Assembly: GCA_965153455.1 (NCBI GenBank) | Contig: OZ234504.1 | Coordinates: 9,300,001 to 9,364,000 of the forward strand | Source: Sphagnum compactum | Lineage: Eukaryota; Bryophyta; Sphagnopsida; Sphagnales | Reading direction: 5' to 3' | DNA: 64,000 bases | In this document: piece after piece, positions 13,345 through 23,349 of the stretch | How positions within the stretch are numbered: position 1 is the first letter of the stretch | Layout: the number at the start of each line of letters is the position of its first letter | The notes under the pieces: model-generated | The model's database searches: none | What the model saw: the letters and a program-made list of their open reading frames with translations, nothing else | Told to the model about the DNA's origin: nothing | Program-made: the position numbers and the translations under genes

Positions 13345-13580
13345 TTTTAGGGTATTGATAATGATGATGGCAAGGAGCCAGTTTTCGTTCTTCGCTTTAG
13401 GAAACTACATTCACAGGCGAAGTATTCTTCATTAATGCTATGGAAACGGGCTTGCAAGCAACAAGCACGACGATGTTTCTGAAGAGTTCAAATGGATAGG
13501 ACTCACAGCCAGATTTGCAATTAGGGTGCATTCAGAAACTGGTCTTTCAACCTTGTCTTGTGGAATACTTGTTCGGTAGC
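13345..13580 (+). pseudogene. exon-like fragment of unknown gene
   Basis: After TCTTTTAG, a possible acceptor, the plus strand reads GIDNDDGKEPVFVLRFRKLH in one frame. From about 13440 a second frame reads YGNGLASNKHDDVSEEFKWI, continues through ARFAIRVHSE, and ends at TAG near 13579. Amino-acid composition looks coding, but the two parts are in different frames and I do not recognise the family. It may be a decayed exon, or leader sequence open by chance. Confidence 0.25.
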
Positions 13581-13939
13581 AGCAGAGACTGAATCCGTGC
13601 TTGCTCATGAGCTGTAACATAGAGATTTTGTGACAAGTTATTGCTAAATACTAACACAGATGACGATACTGCACAATGACTGGAAATCAGGTTGAGAGGT
13701 GCACACATATATTTCTGGCAAGCTTGCTACAGTTGTGGTACTTTCCTTTGTGTATATGCTGGATTTTGACCAGCTGTTTAGGTTTTTCTGGTCCTGGTTT
13801 CATGCTGGCAGTATGCTGTGTTTAGGGTGGTTAGTCAGTTGCCTGATGTTGTTCCTGCAGCTACACTTATTGGAAACAAACTTTCAATGTATTTTTTTAT
13901 TGCTTCTTCAATTTCTTTCATATTGCATGCTGCATTCCA

Positions 13940-14195
13940 ATTAGTCTCCTTTTAACATCTCTTAGCTGATAAGAACTCTGAACAAACAGAGCTTTGCAGT
14001 AGGTTGATTGGGTCCTGTTCTTTTATGCAGCCTTCAAACTGCTAGTTATGGCCTTGTCAGTATAAGTGTTTCCGTTTTCCTCTGACCATTCCACTTCCTT
14101 CTTTGCACATGATGAATCTGGTCTCTTGGGGCGTTGATGACATTATTTCTTGTTGTCACATGGCACTGCTCTTGTCATTTTTTGCTGTGAAAACA
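13940..14195 (+). pseudogene. relic of the kinase/ARO junction intron upstream of copy 1
   Basis: This stretch aligns, with many substitutions and small gaps, to the intron inside the kinase-ARO genes (copy 1, about 16615-16880). Shared landmarks in order are CTTAGCTGATAAGAA, TTTTCCTCTGACCAT, CACTTC, GAATCTGGTCTCTTGGG and TTGTTGTCACATGGCA. It is clearly more diverged than the three intact units are from one another. It therefore looks like a leftover of an older array unit, not a fresh duplication. Confidence 0.7.
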
Positions 14196-14204
14196 TAATG
14201 AAAG

Positions 14205-14312
14205 AATGTAGAACTGTTATATACCAAGACCCTGTGTACCCACTATTTACATTGTTGTTCATAAACAATGTAGAAATGTTTTATACCAAGACCCATGTGT
14301 GTACCCATTTTA
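14205..14312 (+). repeat. local 46-bp direct repeat
   Basis: Two imperfect copies (14205-14250 and 14267-14312) share AATGTAGAA, then TATACCAAGACCC, then GTGTACCCA. The pair fills the gap between the intron relic and the 5' leader exon of kinase-ARO copy 1. Confidence 0.7.
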
Positions 14313-14319
14313 CAAGACT

Positions 14320-14719
14320 CTTTTGCATTGTTCTTTGGTGTAGGGAGAGAATTCCCTTGGAGCTCCAATTTAGCTGCGCAACAACGTGAATGCCTAGTGT
14401 CGTCGTCGTCAACACCACACCCTTTCCCGTTCAGAACCGCACAACCTTAAGCTTTCACTGATTTGTTCTGGTGAGTTGTTGTCCTTCCATTATCATACCT
14501 GGGAAATTTGATTGAAGCTTTGGAGTCCAAGGAATAGTGGGGAATCGATAACTCGTGAATTGATGTCTTGTGTCAATGCTGAAGACTTACTCAGGATCCA
14601 GACAGCCAAAGCTTTTTCTCTGAGATGTGGATGATAATCACTGTGCAGGACCACCCCTTGGACCTAAAGTAGAGGTTGTGCTCAACTGCCTCTGATCTGC
14701 TTTCTTTGGAATTCCTTCG
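14320..14719 (+). promoter_or_regulatory. 5' leader of kinase-ARO copy 1 with an untranslated intron
   Basis: A leader shared with copies 2 and 3. A candidate non-coding exon ends at TTCTG, followed by a GTGAGT donor (intron from 14471). The acceptor CTGTGCAG ends at 14648, giving a 178-bp intron in the 5' untranslated region. About 70 bases of leader then reach the ATG at 14720. Equivalent introns are 23100-23278 in copy 2 and 31053-31231 in copy 3. Copy 1 departs from the other two upstream of about 14313. Confidence 0.6.
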
Positions 14720-17700
14720 ATGGCAGCTACACTCTCTCTTGCACTAGATCTCTGCAAGGAAATAAAAGAGAAGTACTCCCTTATTCTAGTGGAGAGCAAG
14801 AATTCCCCGCTCATCCACAGGAACCAGTGTATGATTCTCTTCAGGAAGCTATCAGACACTCAGGAAACACTGGTAGCCGTCCAGCATAAGCTATCTGACA
14901 GTGAATTTACTAGTTCACAATCTTCAGATGTGGGGACTCCAGTGATCCATGGACTTATCCATGTGCTAAAGAGAGTTCATGAGATTTTCTTCAAAGATTG
15001 TTTCTGCAAGGACAAATGGCTGGAAGCAGCTCTTAGGCAAGGTGGAGACTTGAAGGAAACTTTTGGTGAAGTTGTTTCTGACCTGCAGTGGTACAGATCG
15101 GTACTTCATAGCATTGTCTTCAAGCAGGCGGGACAAGATAGCAAGGATTGCAACCGGAACCTGAGTGAAATTGACTTGGAGGCCCTGTCAACAGCTGCAA
15201 AGTGGGATCAGGAGGAACTCAGGGGTTTTCTGAGGGAGTTCAATGGGGACCCTGCTCGCCATGGTGAAAATGGAAACTATATAAGTATGCAATGTCTTGC
15301 AACACAGTTACTGAATAAGTTGGAGTTCCAACCTTGGTCTTCAACAGCTAAGGAGAAGCAGGACGAAAGCCTGCATGAAGATAGTAGAAACAAGTGGAGC
15401 GAAGGGCCTCCTGTTCTGTTGGTAAATATGCAGGATCTACATAAAGGTGCTCTGCTAGGTGAAGGCTCCTTTGGGAGTGTGCATGAAACAAATTGGCTCG
15501 GAGAGACATATGCGATGAAGATCCATAAACGTGGACTCAAGGAGTGTTTAAAGGCTGAAATCAAAGCTCTTGCAGGTCTGCAGCACCCTCATGTCATACG
15601 TCTTGTTGGTTGTGCTGAAGAGGAAGGAAAGTGCTTATATCTCATGGAGCGTATGGATAAGTCACTCTCCAAAATGTTGGAGGACTGCTCACTCTCTCTT
15701 GTCCAACGTGTGGACATGATGCTTCAAATAGCAGAAGGGGTGAGGCACCTTCACAGCAACAACCTAGCCCATCGTGATCTCAAGCCTGAAAACATTCTTG
15801 TCAAGCATGATGACTCTGGCCCTGAAACTTTGATGTTAGCTCCTCTGGTAGAGGACTTCTGGATTGCCAAAGTCTCAGACTTTGGCACTGTGAAAGAAAA
15901 AATGGAGAGTATGGCATATGTAGGCCAGACAATGAATATCGGCACAACAATGTTCATGGCACCTGAGATGTATCAACTTGAAGACGGTGCCAAGCGGCCT
16001 GAGAGGTTCTACCCAATGAAAACAGATGTTTACAGTTTTGCACTTATTTGCTTTGTGGTGCTGACTTCAGAGTCTACTCCGTTTCCGTATGAAGAATTGA
16101 CGAACCCTTCAGTGAGGGATTTCAAAGATCGTGTGAGAAAAGGGAAAAGACCAAAGCTGCCAGCCGACTGCCCTGTTTATTTGTCTGATCTTATCCAACA
16201 ATGTTGGGATGGTAACCAAGTCCGGCGACCCAACTTCGACTACATTTGCACAGAGCTGAGACAAATCAAAGACTTCCTTCTTACAGGTATGGTCATTTCA
16301 CCACGACACAATGTATGTACACATGAATTTATTGGTGGTGACTGTTACCCAGACAGTAATTTCTCCCCACTAGTTTTGGACTATAGTGACTGGACGAAAG
16401 GCTGTTCCTAGCTCTCATCTTGGCATGTCAAGTTACTATTTGCACAATGTTTGGGCCTGGTTCTACCCTAAGCACATGGCCTTCTGTTGACTAGTTATTG
16501 CAGTGCCTTTCGAACTTTGCAGAATTTCATCCTTGTGCGTCAATTCCATTGGTCTATCCCAGCAATTTTTTGAAGTCGGATGCCTCTCCTCTATCTAAGA
16601 CATTACCATTATAATGAGGCTTCCACTTAGGCTCCTTAACATGTCTTAGCTGATAAGAAGTCATATATCTCTGTGATTTGACTTTGTAGTCGGCTGGTTT
16701 CTGTTATTTGTGCTGCTTTCAATCTCCCAGCAATAGTCTTGTTGATATAAGCGTTTCCATTTTCCTCTGACCATCCCACTTCTTTCTGTGCACATGAATC
16801 TGGTCTCTTGGGACATTGATGATATTATTTGTTGTTGTCACATGGCAGTGCTCTTGTCAGTTTTTGCTGTGTGAACAACTGTTGCAAGTACAAGTCTTGG
16901 TGAATTGGTCATGCCTGAGGGGAAGTTTTGGCGGTTTCTTGAACAGGAACTGTGAAGGAAGAAGGTTCTGAAATGGATGTGACAATACAACACAATACCC
17001 AGCCGAATGTAGAGGGAATTCTTGCATCGCAGATCAGGATGAGTGAAGGTATAAGAGATGCAGTGAAGGAAGTGGAGTTTTTCAAAGAAGAGTGTCTGGA
17101 ACTTGACAGGAAAGTCAACAGTCTTGCAAGCTTATTGGAACAGGCAGTTCGTTTCTCCATCAGGAATCCAGCTGGCCTTTATGAAAGCCCGACCCAACGG
17201 ATTGCAATTGAAGTTGAGAAAACACTTGAGAGAGCACTTGGTCTTGTGAAGAGATGCAGGCGGAGTGGGATGCTCAAGCGTGTCATCACAATCACAAATG
17301 TCTCAGATTTCCAGAAAGTAAACCTGTATCTTGATAATTCAATTGCAAACGTTCAATATCTTCTGAACATTTCTGCAAGTGGAGAAGATCGCCCTATTCA
17401 TATGGGGCTTCCCCCCATTGCCTCCAATGAACCAGTTTTGTCCATAGTGTGGGAAAATGTCTCAATAGTGCATGTCGGGAATGCTGAGGAGAAGGCACAG
17501 GGGGCCTCATGTTTGGCAGACTTAGCAAAGGACAGCCGTAATGCATCCATCATTTGTGAGGCGGGTGGGGTGCCACCGTTGCTGCGTTTGTTGAGGGGGG
17601 GAAGTTCTGCAGGACAGGAAGAAGCAGCAAGGGCTCTTGGGTACCTGGCTGCTGATAGGCGTCGTGTTCTCAGAATGCGGAAAGAGGGTGCCATCACTTT

Positions 17701-19596
17701 CTTCCTAGAAGTTTTGGTTCATGCCCCCATGAAAGTTCAGGTCAGCTTTTTTTATTGCAAACCTTCCAGCTCAGTGTATCAATCATTTCTCACAATTACT
17801 ACATAACACAGCTTGCAATGAAGCAACCCGATTTACTCTATTGGTAATGCAGAAACATTGTAAGATACTGATAGTTGCACCAAAGTGGCAGCAACAACCA
17901 AAGTGGCGAGTTAAGTCTTAAGCTTTTGTGTGTGAGAGTTGCTGTTGGTGGTCAACTAAGCAAGAACTTGTATGTAGCCTGTAACATTGGTCAAGCTGAT
18001 ATGAGCAATAGTGACATCAAATGGGCATGCTCCTGTTGTTCTGACTATCTCTCTTGAATTGGTATCTTTGCAAGCTGCAGTTTGATGTTTGGTAGTTGGA
18101 ATTTTTATGTTGATGACATTGAGGAATTGTGCTGATTCCTGTAAAATGATTGTGTCTTTCAGGCTATGATTTGTTGGGCTATATCACAATTTTGTGCAAA
18201 TGATCAGGAAGCACAGGTTGAGATTGCAAGTGCCGGTGGGATCCGACTCCTTGTCTTTTTGCTAGGGCATGATACTGTTGATGATTTGAGCAAGACTACG
18301 AAAGCAATGAACATCCACACAGTTGTCAAGACAACAATGAAAAATCAAAAGAGTGCCAGTGGTAGTTGCAGAGAGCAACCAGATCGAGAGGGGGAACCAG
18401 GACCTGATAGCAATTTTGAATCCTATTCCAATTCCCTTTCACGAATCACTCCAAAGCCAAATGCAATCCATAATAATTCCCGCAGTATTTCTGCAAAGTC
18501 CACCAGCTCTGAAAATGGGAAGTCGTCACTGCAGAGCTCTTCCCTACGCATAACAAGCCAGAACAGTCAGGACAATGAGGACCCAGAAACAAAAGCAAAA
18601 CTAAAGGCAGAGGCAGCCCGTGCACTATGGAAGCTAGCCCAGAACAACATTCAGAACTGCAAGAGCATCACTGACACCCGTGCCCTGCTTTGTTTTGCAA
18701 GGCTGATACAGTTTGATGAAAATGATGTGCAATACAATTGTGTCATGGCGGTTATGGAGATAGCAGGGGCAGCAGAGCATGACGCAGAACTTCGCAGAGG
18801 AGCTTTCAAGACCAATTCTCCTGCCGCTAAGGCTGTGTTGGACCAGCTCCTGCGGGTTATTGAAAATGGCCATCCTAAGCTGCAGGTGTGTGAGGTTTTT
18901 GTAAATTTTCTTTTACCTTCCTTGTTACAGGAATTCATACTTGTGGCATAGATTTGATTTCACAATTTGCATGCAGTATGGTCATCAATACTTCCAGGGT
19001 ATGACTGGGTACTGACAGAGTACTTCCCGATTATAGGCAGGGCTCGTATATGGGTGTTATGAGAGCTTGAATATAATAACACCCAGAATTATTATGACTA
19101 TACATTTGAAAGGTTTTTTTTCCAGGTACCATGTCTGACAGCTATGGGAAGCCTTGCACGCATATTTCCAGCAGCAGCCCATGTTATACCTCCAATTACA
19201 GAGGCATTGGCAAGCTGGGATGTTGCCGTAGCTGCTGAGGCCTCACACACTCTTTATAAGTTTGCAAACAAGGAGAATTACCTCCATGTTGACCACTCAA
19301 GAACAATTTTGGAGTCGAATGGGGCTTTGCATTTGGTGGCTTTGTTAAACTACTTGGACGTGTCCACTCAAACATCGGCACTGAATCTCCTTTGTTGTTT
19401 GTCCATAAATGTTCCAGAGAGTAAATTGCTTGCCCAAGCCAGTGTGTTGAAGGCATTGGAAAGCATGACCCGGACAGCAGTGTTGAGTCAAAACATAGAA
19501 CTGAAAAATAATGTAATGGATGCCATTTCAAAGCTCAAGCGTTACCAGAGTGGCAGGCATGGGAACTCATCAACTAAAGGAACTTATGTACCATAG
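14720..19596 (+). CDS. kinase-ARO fusion protein, array copy 1 (four exons, 1184 aa)
   Basis: Coding exons are 14720-16286, 16947-17740, 18163-18885 and 19126-19596; all junctions are GT-AG and in phase. Residues 1-200 are helical and loosely resemble the N-terminal region of plant MLKL/DUF1221 kinases. Residues 240-520 form a complete TKL-like kinase: GEGSFG loop 247-252, Lys267, HRDLKPEN 351-358, DFG 387-389, APE 414-416. All catalytic residues are present, so activity is expected. Residues 524-1184 are a full-length ARO protein: conserved N-terminal domain (ILASQIRMSEG, CRRSGMLKRV), then armadillo repeats through GGVPPLLRLL, AARALWKLAQNN and PAAKAVLDQLL. ARO proteins help confine ROP GTPase signalling at polar growth sites. 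The fusion rests on splice phase. Alternatives are a separate ARO gene starting at Met (16973), or intron retention ending at a stop at 16409-16411. Exons are clear; fusion is likely but unproven. Confidence 0.75.
16287..16946 (+). other. junction intron between kinase and ARO modules (copy 1)
   Basis: The donor GTATGG follows ACAG at 16283-16286 and the acceptor is TTCTTGAACAG. It interrupts a codon after base one; 16286 plus 16947-16948 gives Gly523. Read through, the kinase frame continues about 40 codons and stops at 16409-16411, so retention gives a 563-residue kinase-only protein. Equivalent introns are 24917-25579 (copy 2) and 32870-33532 (copy 3). The same intron, in diverged form, also lies upstream of copy 1. 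Confidence 0.75.
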
Positions 19597-22500
19597 TTTT
19601 GGAGAGCTCAAGGCTGTGATCATTCTTGTTGTGTTTTGTTTTTGTTTGGCCAGAACTGACATATTGGTTACCTGCAGACTGTGTTTGTAGAGTCTCCTCT
19701 GCACTCTCACAGATATGTATTTTGGAAATGCCTTTCAAGTGTTTTTCTTGCTTGCAGCCATTGTTATCATGCAGATAGTTTCAGGCTGCTGTAATACTAC
19801 ATGGCTTTTGTTATCCTCACTCATGAACTGTTCTGAAGTTGGAGATTTGGGCTTGATCTTCATGTATCTTACACTGCCCAGTGATTTTGTTCAGCACTGA
19901 TGGTGGTGTTATCCATATTTTCAGACTAATTATGTACACTGTGGCTTTGTTGAAAGTGTGCATGATTTTGCAGTGCAAGGAGGTGCCATAATGTCTTTTG
20001 TTGGGTATTTCCTGTTGGATAAGCATTTCAGATCTTCCATTTGGGAGCGCAATTCCAGCACCACCATCAACACAGGTATCTTGGTTTTACTGCTGATAAA
20101 CGCAGTCTCTATGTATGTTTCTGGCACAGGAAAGTCTCACAAGTGATATGCTGGTTGGTGTTTTGTTTGGATTAGTGCAGGATTTGCACTGTGATGGAGG
20201 GGCAGGGCAAACTTATAGAATGGGAAACAACACAAGTCTATTGGAACTCCCAACTGAGTTTGGCACTCAACAACTGGGCAAACCCATGTTGCAAGATCAG
20301 CGGAAAATTTGGCTTGTGAACATCGTACTGCCTTACGACTGCGCAAGTGCAAGCATCTTGAAACATCTTAATCGTATCTTGGTAAGAATTACAACTGTTT
20401 CATCCTCTACAGAATCATGAGAGCATTGGATTGACCAAACAACAGCAAGCTGCTGGTGTTACTTGTTCACAGGTTACTTGTAAGTCAAGGTACTGTAGAT
20501 GGGTACTGAATTCTTTTTATTGGTATCATCCTTGTCAGGAGGATAGTAGCAACTTCAAAATTGTCTTCAGTCTTCTGTGGTGACAGATACAAAGGTTGCC
20601 TACTGATGGACTGCCACAGATAAACCTCAGGTGTATGAAGGGAGATAGATCCCTTGCCAACAAGAAGTAGCTAACGAGGTCTCAGACATCTGATGGAACA
20701 CAGATAAGCTGGCTTCACAGCTGATAATGCAGGAGGAGCTGAAAGTTTCTTGCCTTGCTGCCCAACGAAGGAATCTATTTGGTGTTCTTGTGGAGCCATG
20801 AGGAAGACATGCTTGGTATGAGGACATTCCAAGTGTGCAATATGGAATGCAGGTGAAGGACATTGGCCATGGCTTGCATCTACTTCAACATTGTTCCAGG
20901 CAAGTAACACACAATATTTTCCAACCCAGTTTTCACATCTCCAAAATTGTGGGTGCTTGCTTCTTCAGCTTAAGCTGGTCCACAGACCAGTGACAAATAT
21001 GGCCAATTTTGATGATGATGCAAGATCAAAGAGGTACTTAATACGTTGTTAACTGCGAGATCAAATTGAATTCTACATGCAACCATGCATAAGATAACAC
21101 TCATTCGATCTCATCACGTTATCAGCAGAGAATATTGACAGTGAATTGGATCTCTGTTTACCTTGGCATTTCAGCTTCTTGTTATATGTTGTTCTATGGG
21201 CTTAACTCAATACTAATCAAGGTATGTGAATCATCCCCATAAGAATGAATAACCCATTAGACCATGTCATTCCAAGTTGGAGAAAAACCAATTTGGGGTT
21301 GATCACCTCACCCGGCAACATGGATATTTTCATTATTTGTGGGATTAAGGTCCATATGCCCATGGAAATTCCATGATTCATGAGCTACTAGCCGTCACCG
21401 GCCACCAAACAAAGCCTTACACAATTCATGGAATTGCATTTGACACGAACCTTTACCTTAGGAAGACTTAAATAGAAAATAAATAGGGGCATAGAAATCT
21501 AATCCTTGCAAGCATGATGGAAGGATTTAGGTTTCTATACCCCTATTTATTTCTATTTTTTTGCATTGATAAAAATGGGGATAAGAATGGAGCCTCTTTA
21601 GTCTTCATCATTTTAGAGAGGAGTGATTAGTTTAGACCTAATGTCTAATAAAACTTGCGATGCAAGAGTTATGGAATTTATAAATGTTATCATTATTGAA
21701 TATTCAATAAAAATCTAAAATTAATATTTTTAGGGAAATTTGGAGTGCACTCTTGGGTACCATTGGACAGTCTTCAATGAGAAGGGGTGTAGAGGGGTGG
21801 TTTTGTAAATTTTTCAAACTTCTTTCATTGGTGGAATTGTTAAAATTTCAGTAATTTTTTTTGTCATTGAAAATTCAATAACAATATGTGTTCAAAGGCA
21901 CATAGGCCGTATTAGGAACTATAATTGTATTGTATGGGATGATTAATTTTAACATGCAAGTGTTGAAATCAGTTAATTTTAGGCTTATGAGGCCATTTTG
22001 ATGCTTGAAGTTGAAGTTTTTAAGGTTCATCAACACATAAGGTTCTCAAATATTTTGACTTTAGTTTTTTATATAATATAATATGCAATGGACAATAAAG
22101 ATATTTAAAAAACTAAACTCAAAATCAGAAGATCCATTCAAGAAGACAATAATGACAAAGTGGAAGACGATTATTGCATGTGTAAAAATGCAAGATGTTC
22201 CCAACATATACTAAATGGATCTACTTGCAAAGGCAAGTGGGGAGCATTGAATAATAATGATTTTAATAAAAAAAACTTCGACTACATGGCAAGAATAGGC
22301 AAAAAATAAAAGTATTGAATTTTGAAAAGAACAAAAAAACATTGCATTTATTTTAGCAATTTGACCTTGGGATGTACTACAACAAGGAGCAAACCCATCC
22401 TTGATTAGGAACCACCTCATCAAAATCCAACGGAATGAGAACCCAATTTAATTCAATTTAATATTTTGGATTTTTTTTTCTTTTTATTAGTATTGACTTG

Positions 22501-22797
22501 CACCACATAGGTTGTGTTCCTCACCTATGTTCACAATATGAAATATATTTTTTAACAATTACATAAACTAAAAAATAAAGAAATTTATGTTGTCAAAATG
22601 TTGAAATATTTTTTCACAATTACATAAACTACAAAATTAAAAAATTTATGTTGTCATAATGTTCTTGACATGTATGTGTTGTTGAAATTCCTGACCCCTT
22701 ATCATTAAACATCAAAATGCATCATTATAAAAATTAAATTAAATTATTAACTATAGTTATTAAGGTATGGCCCCAATTGTTGAATGAAAAAATAAAA
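19597..22797. other. 3' flank and spacer of array unit 1
   Basis: Sequence to about 21470 is shared with the tails of units 2 and 3 and probably includes the 3' untranslated region. The short open frames in it do not behave as coding sequence between copies. From 21470 the spacer contains stretches absent from the unit 2 spacer, including a foldback at 21471-21557. A block at 22080-22320 is again shared with unit 2 (30449-30670). Confidence 0.55.
21471..21557. repeat. foldback (37-nt imperfect inverted repeat)
   Basis: Left arm 21471-21507 and right arm 21521-21557 are reverse complements with a few mismatches, sharing AAATAGGGG / CCCCTATTT and AATCCTT / AAGGATT, around a 13-nt loop. The unit 2 spacer keeps the left arm (about 30107-30145) but not the right. 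The extra DNA in spacer 1 was therefore either inserted here or deleted from spacer 2. Confidence 0.75.
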
Positions 22798-23349
22798 TAA
22801 AAATAAAAATGGACCACCTGACGCCGGGGTGGCGAGAATTGGAAGAGGGTTGGTGTACCCGTCTCCTTAAATTCTTTCTTTCTTCGACAAGACGGGGGAA
22901 TTCTTTCTTCCTCGTGACTGCAGCAAGATCTAATCTACAAGACTCTTTTGCATCGTTCTTTGGTGTAGGGAGAGAATTCCCTTTGGAGCTCCAATTTTTT
23001 AGCTGCGCAACAACGTGAATGCCTAGTGTCGTCGTCGTCAACACCACACCCTTTCCCGTTCAGAACCGCGCAACCTTAAGCTTTCACTGATTTGTTCTGG
23101 TGAGTTGTTGTCCTTCCATTATCATTCCTGGGGAATTTGATCGAAGCTTTGGAGTCCAAGGAATAGTGGGGAATCGATAACTCGTGAAAATTGATGTCTT
23201 GTGTCAATGCTGAGACTTACTCAGGATCCAGACAGCCAAAGCTTTTTCTCTGAAATGTGGATGATAATCACTGTGCAGGACCACCCCTTGGACCTAAAGT
23301 AGAGGTCGTGCTCAACTGCCTCTGATCTGCTTTCTTTGGAATTTCTTCG
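22798..23349 (+). promoter_or_regulatory. promoter and 5' leader of kinase-ARO copy 2
   Basis: From about 22808 the sequence is nearly identical to copy 3 (from about 30761): ACGCCGGGGTGGCGAGAAT, a pyrimidine-rich CTTTCTTTCTTCGACAAGACG segment, then the leader exon. The leader intron is 23100-23278 and the ATG is at 23350. Copy 1 shares only the part downstream of CAAGACTCTTTTGCAT. I see no convincing TATA box; the CT-rich tract may serve as an initiator-type element. Confidence 0.45.

Noticed and set aside
15277-15957. Antisense open frames inside the kinase exon (15277-15564, 15751-15957) and their counterparts in copies 2 and 3
   Set aside because: They mirror a well-supported sense exon and have no domain of their own; conservation follows from the sense protein.
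16973-19596. Annotating ARO as an independent gene starting at the methionine at 16973
   Set aside because: Kept as the alternative, not the main call. The exon opens at a consensus acceptor upstream of this methionine and joins the kinase donor in phase in all three copies, and no leader of its own is evident. Transcript data could reverse this.
19958-20146. 62-residue open frame downstream of the ARO exons, kept open in all three units (also 28590-28778 and 34937-35125)
   Set aside because: Between units 1 and 3 the great majority of base differences in this frame change the amino acid and very few are silent, so there is no sign of protein-level constraint. It is probably untranslated 3' sequence.
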